DNA of 64,000 nucleotides from Microbacterium enclense (GTDB lineage: Bacteria > Actinomycetota > Actinomycetes > Actinomycetales > Microbacteriaceae). The DNA is taken from contig NZ_KQ758467.1 in NCBI RefSeq assembly GCF_001456955.1, positions 62,001 to 126,000 of the forward strand, written 5' to 3'. Shown in pieces: positions 15,950 to 25,339 of the stretch; within the stretch, counting starts at the first letter, position 1, and every line of letters begins with the position of its first letter. The position numbers were made by a program, and so were the translations under genes. The notes beneath the pieces were generated by a model. It was not told where the DNA came from, ran no database searches, and was given only the letters and a program-made list of their open reading frames with translations.

Positions 15950-16807
15950 ATGACCGACGCTCCCGGCATCCTGCACCTGCTCGCCTTCGCCGCCGAACCC
16001 GGCGGCGGCAACCCCGCGGGGGTCGTGCTCGACGCCACCGCGCTCGACGACGCGCAGATGCAGCGCATCGCGACCGACCTCGGACACCCCGAGACGGCAT
16101 TCGTGACCGCCCGCGACGGCCGCCGCGTACAGGTGCGGTACTTCTCGCCCGATGACGAGGTTCCGTTCTGCGGGCACGCCACCATCGCGACGGCCGTCGC
16201 GCTCGCCGACGCCGACGGGCCCGGCGCGTTCGTGTTCGACACCGTCGCCGGGCGCGTCGACGTGACGACGGAACGGGGCGAAGGCGGACGCATCGTCGCC
16301 GGCTTCACCAGCGTCGAGCCCCACGTCATCGATCTCGAGCCCGAGGTCGCCGGCCGCCTCCTCGGCCTTCTGGGCCTGTCGGCCGACGACCTCGACGAAC
16401 GGATGCCGCTGGCGCAGTCGTTCGCGGGCAACCTGCATCCGGTGGTCGCGGTGCGCGACCGGAGCACATTCGACACCTTCGGCTTCGAGCCCGCGCCGAT
16501 GCGGGCCCTGCTCGACGAGCGCGGGTGGAAGGGCACGGTCATCGTGGTGCACGTCGACGGCGACCTCGTCGACGGCCTCGTCGCCGAGGCTCGCAACCTC
16601 TTCCCGGTCGGCGACATCACCGAGGATCCCGCGACGGGTTCCGCCGCCGCCTCGCTCGGCGCGTACCTGCGCGACCGTATCGGCTTGCCCGCACCGTTCC
16701 GCTTCACCGTCCGTCAGGGGCGGCACATCGGCCGGCCCAGCGTGCTCGAGGTGGAGGTTCCGCCGGTCGGTGGCATCCACGTCCGGGGCGGGGCGACGCC
16801 GCTCTGA
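15950..16807 (+). CDS. PhzF-family isomerase-like protein
   Basis: A 285-residue member of the PhzF/diaminopimelate-epimerase-like fold. Family blocks seen: the catalytic Glu in LGHPETAFV (about residue 48), the two-lobe motif VPFCGHATIATA and the C-terminal ITEDPATGSAAASLGAYL. PhzF homologues act on phenazine precursors but most bacterial copies have no known substrate, and no phenazine genes are present. It starts 82 bases after allC behind GAAGAGGA. A link to purine catabolism is only positional. Confidence 0.75.
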   Translation: MTDAPGILHLLAFAAEPGGGNPAGVVLDATALDDAQMQRIATDLGHPETAFVTARDGRRVQVRYFSPDDEVPFCGHATIATAVALADADGPGAFVFDTVAGRVDVTTERGEGGRIVAGFTSVEPHVIDLEPEVAGRLLGLLGLSADDLDERMPLAQSFAGNLHPVVAVRDRSTFDTFGFEPAPMRALLDERGWKGTVIVVHVDGDLVDGLVAEARNLFPVGDITEDPATGSAAASLGAYLRDRIGLPAPFRFTVRQGRHIGRPSVLEVEVPPVGGIHVRGGATPL

Positions 16808-16958
16808 CCGCACGCACGACGGCACGACGGGCATCCGCGGGGTCGACTGCGGGGAGTGCCTCTCCCGACCTTCTGCTCGAGGGAGCGAACCGGTCCGGCT
16901 CGCGGGCTCGGCGGCCGGTGATGGTCGCGCTCTCAGCTGCGGCTGGTCTCGATTCGCA

Positions 16959-19952
16959 TCACTCCCCGCCCGCCAACCTCCACACGCGATCCCGCGAGAA
17001 CGGCAGCTCGTACCCCCGCCGCCCGAGCGCGCGCGACACGGCGTTGCCGATCGCCGCCCCCACGGGGTTGTAGGGCGACTCGCTCATCGACTTCGCGCCG
17101 AACGGTCCGAGGCTGTCGTCGGTCTCGGCGAAGTACACCTCGGTCTCGGGCACATCGGCGAACTGCGGCACCCGGTAGGTGCGGAACACGGGGTTCTGCA
17201 CCACGCCGTCTTCGACGGACACCTCCTCGTACAACGCCCCGCCGAGTCCCTGCGCGGCGCCGCCCTCGACCTGCCCGCGGCACTGCGCCGGGTTGATGAC
17301 GACGCCGGCATCGGCCGCTTGCACCGACTGCAGCACCTTCACGGTGCCCGTCTCGGGGTCGACCGCGACGCGCGCCGCGTGCACGTTGAACGCGAGCGAA
17401 CGGAAGTCGCCGAACTCCGCCCCGTCGGCGGTGAGACCCTCGGTGGTCGCATACCCGGCGGGAGCGGCCGCGACGATCCGCTCCCACGTCACCGTCTCGC
17501 CACCCACACGGACCCCGGATGCCACGAGCTCGACATCCGTCTCGTCGAAGCCGGAGGTCGCCCGGCCGGCCACCTCGGTTTCGTCGGCGGGGAGGCCCGC
17601 GGCATCCCCTCCCGCCAGTTCCGACGCGATCTCGACCATCCGCCGCCGCAGCGCCGTGCAGGCGCCGAACAGCGCCTTGCCCGCGACGACCGTTCCGGCC
17701 GAGGCGAAGGCGCCGGTGTCGTGCCGCACCGCGTCGGTGTCGGCCGCCCACAGCTCGAGACGATCGAGGGGGGCGTCGAGCACGGTCGCGGCGATCTGCC
17801 GGTGCACGGTGGAGGTGCCGTTGCCGAACTCGGCCGTGCCCACCCGCAGCAGGTAGGTGCCGTCGGGTCGCAAGGTCGCGGTCGTGTGCGCGATGTGCCC
17901 GCGCGGGGCCATGGTCGCGATCATCGCCGCCGCCATCCCCTCGCCGACGAGCCAGCCCTCGGAGGCATCGACGCCGTTGCCGCGCTCGAGGGCGTTCTGC
18001 GCGAGGTCGAGGCACTGGTCGAGGCCGTAACTGCCCCAGATCAGGTCTTCCTCGTACTTCTCGTCGTCGTCGGGGTGCAACGGGTCGCCCTCGCGCACGG
18101 CGTTGATGCGGCGCAGGTCGAACGGGTCGATGCCCAGCTCGACGGCCAGGGCATCGAGCGCCGACTCGACCGCGAACACCACCTGCCCCAGGCCGTAGCC
18201 GCGGAACGCCCCCGACGGCGGGTTGTTCGTGTACACCGCTTCGGCGTCGATCCACTTCACGGGCACCCGGTAGAGCGTCGTCGACTCCGCGCACGAGTGG
18301 AACAGCACGCCGATGGCGTGATTGCCGTAGGCGCCGGTGTCGCTGAGCACGTCGAGCTTCATCGCGGTGAGGGTGCCCCCGGCATCCGATCCGAGGGTCA
18401 CGCGCACGCGCATCGGATGCCGCAGCGACGCGCGAACGAACTGGTCGGTGCGCGAGAACTCATAGGCGACCGGCCGGCCGAGCTTCAGGACGGCCAGGGC
18501 CGTGAGGTCTTCGGTGAACAGCTCCTGCTTGCCGCCGAAGCCGCCGCCGACGCGGGACGCGAAGACGCGCACCCGGTCTCGGTCGAGGTCGAAGATGTGG
18601 GCCAGCTCGTTGCGCGCGAGGAACGGCACCTGCGTGGAGGACCGCACGACCAGTCGCCCGTCGTCGTCGAGCCATCCCACCGAGCCGTGCGTCTCGAGCG
18701 CCGCGTGGGTCACGCGTGACGAACGCCATTCGCCCGTCACGGTCGTGTGGCTGGCGGCGAGCGCCGCGTCGACGTCGCCGCCGTGGCCGGTGTGGAAGCC
18801 GGCGACGACGTTGCGCCCCGCTTCCATGACGCGCTCCTCGGGGGTGCGGTCGGGGTGCAGCAGCGGCGCGCCGGGCGCGCGCGCCTCGTCGGGATCGAAG
18901 ACGGCGGGCAGCACGTCGTAGGCGACGACGACCGCACGGCATCCGGCATCCGCTGCCTCCGCCGTCTCGCCGACCACCGCGACGACGCGCTGTCCGACGT
19001 GGCGCACGACGTCGTCGAGCATGCGCGTGTCGTCGGGGTCGTCGGTGCGGTGCTCGTGGCGGCCGGTCGAGTAGCGCACGTCGGGCACGTCTCGGTGGGT
19101 GAAGACGGCCACGACGCCGGGGACGGCGAGGGCCGCGGCGGTGTCGATCGACACGATCCGCGCGTGGGCGTGCGGCGAGGTCACGACCCGCAGCACGAGC
19201 GGCGGGCCACCGGGGACGGGCTCGTCGAAGGTGAACGGTTCGCGGCCCTGCACGATGCGGCGCGCGGCCTCGGGAACGGTCGAGCTGCCGACCCGCCCCG
19301 CGCGCGCTCCTGCGTCATGACCGGCGCACGACCCCGCGGCGCCGTCGCCCGCGCACGACTCCTTCGGTTCGGCCCGAGCGGGGGCCGCGGACGTCTCAGC
19401 GTCGTGGCCGGTGCACGGCTCCTGCACGCCGGTCCGGTCGGGCGCGGGGGAGACCTCGAACGCCGCTTCTGCAGGAGTCGTGCGCACGGTCGCACAGGCT
19501 CCGCCCGTCTCGCGCACGGGCCCCAGCACCGACTGCCGGATGGCTTCGCGAATCGGCCGGTACCCGGTGCACCGGCAGAGATTGCCTTTCATGCGGCGGT
19601 CGAGGTCGCCGAGGTCGTCAGCGGTGAGGGTGGATGCCGTCACGCTCATGCCGGGCGTGCAGAAGCCGCACTGGAAGCCGAAGCCGTTCGCCAGCGCCTC
19701 CTGCACGGGATGCAGCTCGTCGCCGGGGGCGAGGCCCGCGGCGGTGGTGACGACGCGGCCGTCGAGACGCATCGCCGGGACGATGCACGAGTGCGTGGGC
19801 TCACCGTCGAGCAGCACGGAGCACGCCCCGCAGTCACCCGCGTCGCAGCCCTTCTTCACCTCGACGTGGCCGGTTTCGCGCAGGAGCGTGCGGGCGCACT
19901 GGCCCGGCTTCGGCTCCGCGTCGATGGGGATGCCGTTGACCTGGAATCTCAC
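16959..19952 (-). CDS. Xanthine dehydrogenase, fused FeS and molybdopterin subunit
   Basis: A 997-residue fusion. Residues 1-150 hold two [2Fe-2S] clusters ([31 protein letters not shown]). Residues about 245-997 are the molybdopterin catalytic domain ([44 protein letters not shown]); the active-site Glu is kept in [12 protein letters not shown], an unusual form of the GVGE block. Residues about 157-216 form a Cys/Gly/Ala-rich linker ([13 protein letters not shown]) whose DNA matches palindromic family C. With the FAD subunit at 20113 it would oxidise hypoxanthine or xanthine to urate. Last gene of the operon starting at 21554. XdhC and MocA at 43-45 kb probably service its cofactor. Confidence 0.88.
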   Translation of the reverse strand: MRFQVNGIPIDAEPKPGQCARTLLRETGHVEVKKGCDAGDCGACSVLLDGEPTHSCIVPAMRLDGRVVTTAAGLAPGDELHPVQEALANGFGFQCGFCTPGMSVTASTLTADDLGDLDRRMKGNLCRCTGYRPIREAIRQSVLGPVRETGGACATVRTTPAEAAFEVSPAPDRTGVQEPCTGHDAETSAAPARAEPKESCAGDGAAGSCAGHDAGARAGRVGSSTVPEAARRIVQGREPFTFDEPVPGGPPLVLRVVTSPHAHARIVSIDTAAALAVPGVVAVFTHRDVPDVRYSTGRHEHRTDDPDDTRMLDDVVRHVGQRVVAVVGETAEAADAGCRAVVVAYDVLPAVFDPDEARAPGAPLLHPDRTPEERVMEAGRNVVAGFHTGHGGDVDAALAASHTTVTGEWRSSRVTHAALETHGSVGWLDDDGRLVVRSSTQVPFLARNELAHIFDLDRDRVRVFASRVGGGFGGKQELFTEDLTALAVLKLGRPVAYEFSRTDQFVRASLRHPMRVRVTLGSDAGGTLTAMKLDVLSDTGAYGNHAIGVLFHSCAESTTLYRVPVKWIDAEAVYTNNPPSGAFRGYGLGQVVFAVESALDALAVELGIDPFDLRRINAVREGDPLHPDDDEKYEEDLIWGSYGLDQCLDLAQNALERGNGVDASEGWLVGEGMAAAMIATMAPRGHIAHTTATLRPDGTYLLRVGTAEFGNGTSTVHRQIAATVLDAPLDRLELWAADTDAVRHDTGAFASAGTVVAGKALFGACTALRRRMVEIASELAGGDAAGLPADETEVAGRATSGFDETDVELVASGVRVGGETVTWERIVAAAPAGYATTEGLTADGAEFGDFRSLAFNVHAARVAVDPETGTVKVLQSVQAADAGVVINPAQCRGQVEGGAAQGLGGALYEEVSVEDGVVQNPVFRTYRVPQFADVPETEVYFAETDDSLGPFGAKSMSESPYNPVGAAIGNAVSRALGRRGYELPFSRDRVWRLAGGE
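19306..19484. repeat. Palindromic family C sequence within the xanthine dehydrogenase linker
   Basis: CTCCTGCGTCATGA near 19307, CGCACGACTCCT near 19352 and its complement within CTGCAGGAGTCGTGCGC at 19468-19484. The last 17-mer is identical at 28573-28589 beside intergenic family C units. The insert encodes the linker between the FeS and Mo domains. Confidence 0.65.
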
Positions 19953-20112
19953 GCGATGGCTCCTCGCCGGGGGCTTCGTCGACGGTTGGTGTGCCGCGCT
20001 CCGGTGATCGTGTCGGGGTGGGGCGGGATGCGGTGCGCCACAGGCTTCGCGACGGCTGTTCTTCCGGATCGCGGCACGGCCTCGACCCGCCTCCGGCCCC
20101 GCCCGACCGCGC

Positions 20113-20937
20113 TCACGCCGCGACCTCGCGCGCGAAGCCCTGCCGCACGCGCTCCGCGAGCACGACGCTCACGCCGCGTCGCCAGTCGGCGCTTCCGAGC
20201 GGGTCGGTGTAGAACCCGGGGGCGCTGGCCACGGCATCCCGCAGCTCGCCCGCGCCGGGCAGGCGCCCGAACCGGATGACGCGGGGCCGACGCACCGCCG
20301 CGGTCACCACGAACACCGCGGCGCCGTCGGCGTCGACGCGGGCCGTGACGACCGCGCCCGAGCGGCCGAGCTCGGCCAGGGCGATCTTCTGCAGGGCGAC
20401 GCGGCCGGTGAGGGCGCGCATCGGCACGTCGAGAGCTCGCAGCACCTCGCCCGGCGCCAGCGAGGTCGCCTGATTGTCGATGACGAGGTCGGCGACGGCG
20501 ATCCGGCGCTCGCCGCCGTCGGGCGTCCACACCAGGGCCGTGGCATCCAGGGTCGAGAGCATCGCGATCATCGCCCCGGCGGCGAAGGCCTGGCAGACGT
20601 TGCCGCCGACGGTGGCGGTGTTCCAGATCTTGAAGGATGCCAACAGCGCGTCGGCCGAGGGACGCGCGAGGGCCAGCGACGTCCAGGCGGCGGGGGCCTC
20701 GTGCTCGACCCACGCCAGCAGGCGCGCGATGGTGCAGGTCGCGCCGATGCGCAGGCCGTCCTCGGTGAGCTCGAGGTCGGGCCAGCCGAGGGTGGTGAGG
20801 TCGACGAACCCGGTGGTCCCGGGCTGGGGCTCGCTCATCAGCCAGGTGCCGCCCGCGATGACGACCTCGCCGGGCGACAGTGCGAGGTCGTCGCGGGTGC
20901 GGGCCGAGCGGAACGAGGTGACGGTGGTGATGTCCAT
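20113..20937 (-). CDS. Xanthine dehydrogenase FAD-binding subunit
   Basis: A 274-residue FAD-binding PCMH-type subunit of the xanthine dehydrogenase. The FAD loops are AGGTWLMSE near residue 30 and [15 protein letters not shown] near 115, matching the conserved AGGT and TIGGN blocks. It passes electrons from the FeS clusters to NAD. It lies directly after the PPOX-like gene (2-base gap) and 160 bases before the fused FeS/Mo gene; that gap shows no hairpin or promoter I could support, so one operon is likely. Confidence 0.88.
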   Translation of the reverse strand: MDITTVTSFRSARTRDDLALSPGEVVIAGGTWLMSEPQPGTTGFVDLTTLGWPDLELTEDGLRIGATCTIARLLAWVEHEAPAAWTSLALARPSADALLASFKIWNTATVGGNVCQAFAAGAMIAMLSTLDATALVWTPDGGERRIAVADLVIDNQATSLAPGEVLRALDVPMRALTGRVALQKIALAELGRSGAVVTARVDADGAAVFVVTAAVRRPRVIRFGRLPGAGELRDAVASAPGFYTDPLGSADWRRGVSVVLAERVRQGFAREVAA

Positions 20938-20939
20938 GC

Positions 20940-21554
20940 TCAGCCCGCCAGGATCCGGCCCGACCAGCGCCCGTCGGTGAGCGTGTACTGCTGGCGGACG
21001 CTCTGGCCGAGCATGTCACCGCGCCAGAAGGTCAGCGTGAGGGGGCGCAGGCGGAAGCCGGCCCACCGCTCGGGCGGGTCGAGCACCGGGTGGGCCTCGT
21101 CGAACTCGGCCCAGAGGTGCCGTCGGTCGTATGCGGGGAGGCGGGCGTTGTCGTGCGTGTTCAGCCAGGCCAGCAGTTGCAGGTAGCGCGAGCGCTGGCG
21201 GTAGATGTCTGCGGCGGCGGCGCGGCTCGTGCGCTCCACGATCCCCCGCACCGTCACCTGGCGGCCCAGTTCGGGCCATGCCACCGACATGGCCGCCACG
21301 GGGTTCGCGGCCAGTTCGGCGACCTTCTCGCTGCCCGAGTCGGTGTGGAAGTACAGGCCCGTGGCATCCCGATCGCTCACCAGCACGTGTCGGAGAGAAG
21401 GGATGCCGTCGCGGCCGATCGTCGAGAGCGCCGCGAGCGGACGCAGCTCGCTGTCGTGCGGCGGCAACCACCGAACGAGCAGTGCGAGGGGGTCGGCGAC
21501 GAGCGCGTCGATGTCGTCGACGTCGGAACCGAACGACGTGCCGGCCGTGATCAT
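20940..21554 (-). CDS. Pyridoxamine 5'-phosphate oxidase-like flavoprotein
   Basis: A 204-residue protein of the PNPOx-like split-barrel fold (SLRHVLVSDRDATGLYFHTDSGSEK, AAMSVAWPELGRQVTVRG, WAGFRLRPLTLTFWRG). The C-terminal segment ends RQQYTL...GRWSGRILAG, reminiscent of PdxH, whose C-terminus is RxxYxxxxxxWxxxRLxP. It may make PLP, which PucG needs, or be another FMN enzyme. ATG at 21554 follows GGAGGT. First gene of the xanthine dehydrogenase operon, under operator site 3. Confidence 0.7.
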   Translation of the reverse strand: MITAGTSFGSDVDDIDALVADPLALLVRWLPPHDSELRPLAALSTIGRDGIPSLRHVLVSDRDATGLYFHTDSGSEKVAELAANPVAAMSVAWPELGRQVTVRGIVERTSRAAAADIYRQRSRYLQLLAWLNTHDNARLPAYDRRHLWAEFDEAHPVLDPPERWAGFRLRPLTLTFWRGDMLGQSVRQQYTLTDGRWSGRILAG

Positions 21555-21610
21555 GGGTACCTCCGGGAGGCTGCGGGTATCGCCGAGGGTACGGAGCGCG
21601 CGTTTCCGTG

Positions 21611-21629
21611 ATGTTGCCGCTATGAACAT
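21611..21629. promoter_or_regulatory. Candidate purine-regulon operator, site 3
   Basis: ATGTT-GCCGCTATG-AACAT, perfect 5-base arms with a 9-base spacer, between the xanthine dehydrogenase operon (left) and the methylenetetrahydrofolate reductase-like gene (right). One repressor could control both directions. Confidence 0.55.
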
Positions 21630-21649
21630 TCGCCGAAACACAGCGTTCC

Positions 21650-21655
21650 TACACT
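21650..21655 (+). promoter_or_regulatory. Minus-10 element of a leaderless promoter
   Basis: TACACT lies six bases before the ATG at 21662, the spacing expected when transcription begins at the start codon. No ribosome binding site precedes that ATG. Confidence 0.45.
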
Positions 21656-21661
21656 CCCGCC

Positions 21662-22684
21662 ATGACCCTGCTGCCCCTGATCGACGCGTGCCCGAAGCAC
21701 ATGGAGTACGGACCCTGCGGCGGCGTCGGCTTCGACGGCTCGTGCGAGATCGACGCCGCGCGCCGCTGCGCGTTCCTGCACCGTCCGACCGTGCCCTGGA
21801 CGGGTGTCGACCGCTCGACGGTGCCGTCGCCGGCGCCCCGCACGACGGCGGCTCGTTCGACACTCGAGGCTCTCGGCACGGCAACCTGGGTCGTGGCCGA
21901 CCTGCCGGCGCGGGCGCTGAGCGTGGCATCCATCGACGCGTGCGCGGGAGTGCTCGCCGGAGAGGTGGATGCCGTGCTCGCCGGCGACGCGGGAACCGCG
22001 CGGGTGCAGTTCCCGCCGGCCTACCGTGCGCACCTGCTGCAGCGGCGGGGGCTGCGGGTGTGGACGGGGCTCAACATGCGCGACCGCAATCGCGTGGCGA
22101 TCGAGGGCGAGCTCGCGGCCCTCGCCGTCGAGGGGGTAGCCGGGGTGCACTGCGTCACCGGCGACCACACCCGCACCGGACACCGACCCGACGCGACGCC
22201 CGTGTTCGACCTCGACTCGACCGAGGCGAGCGCGCTCGCCCGGGCCGCGGGGCACGTGGTGTCGGTCGCGGCATCGCCCGCGGCCCCTCCCGTCGACCGC
22301 CGGGCGGCGCGACTCCGCGAGAAGCAGCGGGCGGGTGCCGACGTGTGCTTCGTCAACCACGCCGGCGGCGCGGGGCCTGTGCGCCGGTTCATCGACGAGG
22401 TGGGCGACGGCATCCGGTACATCCCGTGCGTGCCCGTCGTCGTCGACCACGCCTCGGCCGACCTGCTGGAGTCGTTCACGACGCTCGTGCTGCCCGAGGG
22501 GTTCATCGAGCGCATCCGCGGAACGCGTGACCCGCGCGCGGAGGGCATCGCTCAGGCCGTCGCGCTCGCGGAGCAGATGCTGGCGATCCCGGGCGTCGTC
22601 GGTGTCAATCTCTCGGGTGGTCGCGACGGCGCGGAGGAGTCGTTCGCGGAGGCGCTCGCGGAGGTGGCGCGCCGACTGCGGTGA
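21662..22684 (+). CDS. Methylenetetrahydrofolate reductase-like protein with N-terminal zinc motif
   Basis: A 340-residue protein. Residues 8-30 (DACPKHMEYGPCGGVGFDGSC) match the cysteine-rich domain normally found at the C-terminus of some reductases (MTHFR_C-like). The rest looks like the folate-binding TIM barrel of methylenetetrahydrofolate reductase (GVAGVHCVTGDHTRTGH, LREKQRAGADVCFVNHAGG, VVVDHASADLLESF). Expected role: one-carbon transfer between tetrahydrofolate forms. Purine ring breakdown releases one-carbon units, and the gene shares operator site 3 with xanthine dehydrogenase. Exact reaction is unknown; the usual family FAD contacts were not checked residue by residue. Confidence 0.65.
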   Translation: MTLLPLIDACPKHMEYGPCGGVGFDGSCEIDAARRCAFLHRPTVPWTGVDRSTVPSPAPRTTAARSTLEALGTATWVVADLPARALSVASIDACAGVLAGEVDAVLAGDAGTARVQFPPAYRAHLLQRRGLRVWTGLNMRDRNRVAIEGELAALAVEGVAGVHCVTGDHTRTGHRPDATPVFDLDSTEASALARAAGHVVSVAASPAAPPVDRRAARLREKQRAGADVCFVNHAGGAGPVRRFIDEVGDGIRYIPCVPVVVDHASADLLESFTTLVLPEGFIERIRGTRDPRAEGIAQAVALAEQMLAIPGVVGVNLSGGRDGAEESFAEALAEVARRLR

Positions 22685-22731
22685 CCGGGGGCGGCGGGCA
22701 CGGTGCGGCGCCGGGTCGGCCGGACGCGCCG

Positions 22732-23175
22732 GGTCGGCCGGACGCGCCGGGTCGGCCGGTTGCGGTGGCCGGGTCGAGCCGGGCCGCGCGGACCCTGCGG
22801 CCGCTGTGTGCCTCGCTCCGGAAATGCGGCGGTTGGCGGGCGGCGGTGGCGCGTGTTTTCGCGGGTCGGGACGGGGGTCGGGCGGTTTCTCCGGAGCCCG
22901 GCACGCGGTGGCGCCGGGTCGGCCTGTTGCGGTGGCGGCGCGGGTTGCCCGGTCAGGGTCGGTCTGGGCCGTGCGGGGTGCGATCGTGGCGCGGGGCGCG
23001 CGGCCGCTGTGTGCCTCGCTCCGGAGATTCGGCGGTCCGCGGGGCCGGTCGCCCGTGTTTTCGCGGTCCAGACTGGGGAGCCGGGCGGTTTCTCCGGAGC
23101 CTGGCACGCGAAAGCGCTGGACTGCCTGACACGCGAAAGCGCCGGACTGACTGGCACGCGAAAGCGCCGGCCCGC
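22732..23175. repeat. Palindromic repeat family F and 25-base tandem repeat
   Basis: After short GCCGGGTCGGCCGGAC-type tandem copies come two units (22815-22898 and 23018-23100). Each starts GCTCCGGA, has CGTGTTTTCGCGG in the middle and ends TCTCCGGAGC. Three 25-base tandem copies containing ACGCGAAAGCGC follow at 23101-23175. This fills the 546-base gap between convergent genes; no gene is supported there. Confidence 0.75.
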
Positions 23176-23230
23176 CCGGTCGCGGCGGCACCGGCCCGCC
23201 CCGGCACGCGCCAACGGCGGGCCCGGCCGG

Positions 23231-23935
23231 TCAGTGCATCAGCATCCCGCCGGTGACGTTGATCGCCTGACCGGTGAGGTAGGCACCGGCGGGTGACGCG
23301 AGGAAGTGGGTCACTCCGGCGACGTCCTCAGGTACCCCGAGTCGTCCCAACGGCGACTTCGCGCTCCATGCCGCGATGTCGGCCTCCGACCGCGTGTCGG
23401 CGCCCATGTCGGTGAGCACGTAGCCGGGGCAGACGGCGTTGACGGTGACGCCGTGGCATCCCCATTCCTGCGCCCCGGCGCGGGTGAGCGCGACGACCGC
23501 GGCCTTCGAGGCGGCGTAGTGGGCCTCGCCGCCGCCGCCGAGCTTCGCGGCCATGCTCGCGATGTTGACGATCGAACCGCCGCGCGCCTCGAGCATGACC
23601 GGGGCGACCGCCTGCATCGCGACGAGGGTCGCGCGGGCGTTGATGTCGAGCACGCGGTCCCAGTCGTCGACGGTGATGTCGAGCAGTGGGATGTGCTGGA
23701 AGATCCCGGCGCAGTTGACCAGCACGTCCGCCCCGCCGAGCATCGCGATGGCCTCGCCGACCGCGCGTCGCGTGTCGAGAGGATCACGCAGGTCGACGGC
23801 GACGAAGACGGATGCCGCAGCGGTGGGCTCCCGTCGGTCCAGCACCGCGACCCGGGCGCCGTCGGCGAGGAAGCGTTCGACGATGGCGGCGCCGATGCCG
23901 CCCGATCCGCCGGTCACGATGACGCGCTGAGACAT
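23231..23935 (-). CDS. Short-chain dehydrogenase/reductase
   Basis: A 234-residue classical SDR. The NAD(P) motif TGGSGGIG is at 8-15, NCAG near 90, and the catalytic Ser, Tyr and Lys lie in IVNIASMAAK and HYAASKAAV. The C-terminal INVTGGMLMH ends as in the FabG/gluconate-type group. An acidic or basic choice for cofactor cannot be made safely (LDRREP suggests NAD). ATG at 23935 follows GGAGAAGGG. It stands alone on its strand; a GlnR-like box lies 80 bases upstream. The substrate is unknown. Confidence 0.85.
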   Translation of the reverse strand: MSQRVIVTGGSGGIGAAIVERFLADGARVAVLDRREPTAAASVFVAVDLRDPLDTRRAVGEAIAMLGGADVLVNCAGIFQHIPLLDITVDDWDRVLDINARATLVAMQAVAPVMLEARGGSIVNIASMAAKLGGGGEAHYAASKAAVVALTRAGAQEWGCHGVTVNAVCPGYVLTDMGADTRSEADIAAWSAKSPLGRLGVPEDVAGVTHFLASPAGAYLTGQAINVTGGMLMH

Positions 23936-24014
23936 GGCATCCCTTCTCCACAGGCGTCGGGTACGCCTCCAGCCGCACGCTACGGCCGCGGGTGATCGCG
24001 CGCGCGACACCGGT

Positions 24015-24030
24015 GTTTCCGCGGCGTAAC
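24015..24030 (-). promoter_or_regulatory. GlnR-like box
   Basis: On the minus strand GTTAC-GCCGCG-GAAAC, exact to gTnAC-N6-GAAAC, between the divergent SDR and alpha/beta hydrolase genes. Confidence 0.4.
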
Positions 24031-24148
24031 GCTTGTGCGCCCGCGGCAGCTCGGCTGCGTGCGGTCTCGTACGCTCGGGTCTGCCGTCGTCGCCGTCAGC
24101 CCGATGCGACGCGGTGGATCCCCGACCCCCGACGCGAGAGAGACCCGC

Positions 24149-25201
24149 GTGACCGACGCCGTGCACCCCGCCATCACCGATCCCGCCGTGCGTGCGCACC
24201 TCGCGCGTCTCGCCGCGCAGGTGGGCACGATCCCCTCGGGAGCGACGGATGCCGAGGGCGATGACTCCGCAAGGGTCGCGGAACTGCGCGCGAACCCGTC
24301 GTGGGTGCGCCTCCCCGACGACGAGATCGTCGAGTCGATCGACATGGATGCCGACGGCCTCGCGCTGCGCCTGTACCGTCCGCGCGCCGGTCACCGCGGG
24401 ACGCTCGTGTTCGCTCACGGCGGCGGCTGGGTCGCCGGCACCCTCGACAACAACGACGCCCTGTGCCGCGCGCTCGCCGCCGTGACCGGTACGCAGGTGC
24501 TGAGCGCGGACTATCGTCTGGCGCCCGAGCATCCGTTCCCGGCGGGACTCGACGACCTCGACCGCGCGCTGCGCTTCGCCGCGAGCGGGGCGGACGGCTT
24601 GGTCGATCCCGCTCTGCTGGGCGTCGCCGGACACAGCGCCGGCGGCAACCTGGCCGCCGCGCTCGCGTTGCGCTCGCGCGAGGGCCGCGCTCCCGGCATC
24701 CGGTGCCAGGTGCTGCTGTGTCCGGTGCTCGACGCGCCGGACCCCGACCGGCCGAGCTATCGCGCCCACACCGAGAACCTGCCGCTGACGGCGAAGGGGA
24801 TGCAGTGGTACTGGCGGCTCTACGTGCAGGATGCCGGGGACTCGGCGGCGCGGTCCCTCGACGCGGCCCTGGCCGACGGCGCCGCGAGCCCGGTGCCCGG
24901 TGGAGCGACGGCCACGACGCGGGGAGGGTGTGGAACGGCTGCGATCGTCCCCGTCGAAGCCGCGCCGCTGCGCGCCCCCGACCTCGCCGGATCCGCCCCG
25001 GCGGTGATCGTCGCGGCCGCCGTCGACCCACTCTCGGACGAGGCCGAGGAATACGCCGACCGGCTCGCAGCATCCGGAGCCCCCGTCGAGTTCGTGCGGC
25101 GCGAGGGCGTGCCGCACCTGTTCCTCGTGTTCCCGTCGACGCCGGCGCGCGACGAGGTGCTGACGCAGATCGCTCCGGCCGTTCGCCGGGCGTTCGCCTG
25201 A
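24149..25201 (+). CDS. Alpha/beta hydrolase, hormone-sensitive lipase group
   Basis: A 350-residue esterase-like hydrolase. The oxyanion-hole motif HGGGW is at 90-94, the nucleophile Ser163 in GHSAGGN, the acid in AAVDPLSDEAEEYA and the His in VPHLF, the full hormone-sensitive-lipase-group triad. GTG at 24149 was preferred because the esterase N-terminus (VTDAVHPAITDPAVRAHLARLA) begins there; the upstream 38 codons look non-coding. A Gly/Thr-rich insertion at about 250-275 (SPVPGGATATTRGG) is unusual. Substrate unknown; it may cleave an ester linked to the neighbouring deaminase pathway. Confidence 0.8.
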   Translation: MTDAVHPAITDPAVRAHLARLAAQVGTIPSGATDAEGDDSARVAELRANPSWVRLPDDEIVESIDMDADGLALRLYRPRAGHRGTLVFAHGGGWVAGTLDNNDALCRALAAVTGTQVLSADYRLAPEHPFPAGLDDLDRALRFAASGADGLVDPALLGVAGHSAGGNLAAALALRSREGRAPGIRCQVLLCPVLDAPDPDRPSYRAHTENLPLTAKGMQWYWRLYVQDAGDSAARSLDAALADGAASPVPGGATATTRGGCGTAAIVPVEAAPLRAPDLAGSAPAVIVAAAVDPLSDEAEEYADRLAASGAPVEFVRREGVPHLFLVFPSTPARDEVLTQIAPAVRRAFA

Positions 25202-25213
25202 GCGGCGCGCACC

Positions 25214-25306
25214 CTCGTCCCACTGGTGGTGGGTTGCGGGCTGCCGACCGGCCATTCGTGGGACGCGCACCGCGACAAGTGAGACGAGCAGGCCCGCAAA
25301 CAACCC
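25214..25306. repeat. Interleaved palindromic element
   Basis: CTCGTCCCACT (25214-25224) pairs with AGTGAGACGAG (25278-25288) with one mismatch, and GGGTTGCGGGC (25231-25241) pairs with GCCCGCAAACAACCC (25292-25306) with a bulge. The pairs are interleaved. Located after the hydrolase stop, before operator site 4. Confidence 0.55.
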
Positions 25307-25339
25307 GCCCCACGCCCGGAACACCGCGGAAACACGCCA

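Noticed and set aside
22681..23296. Several overlapping open frames between the MTHFR-like and SDR genes
   Set aside because: They translate family F repeats in several frames with no conserved domain and no ribosome site.
23936..25324. N-terminal extension of the SDR gene
   Set aside because: The frame is open upstream but crosses the alpha/beta hydrolase on the other strand and lacks similarity; ATG at 23935 has GGAGAAGGG and the SDR N-terminus.
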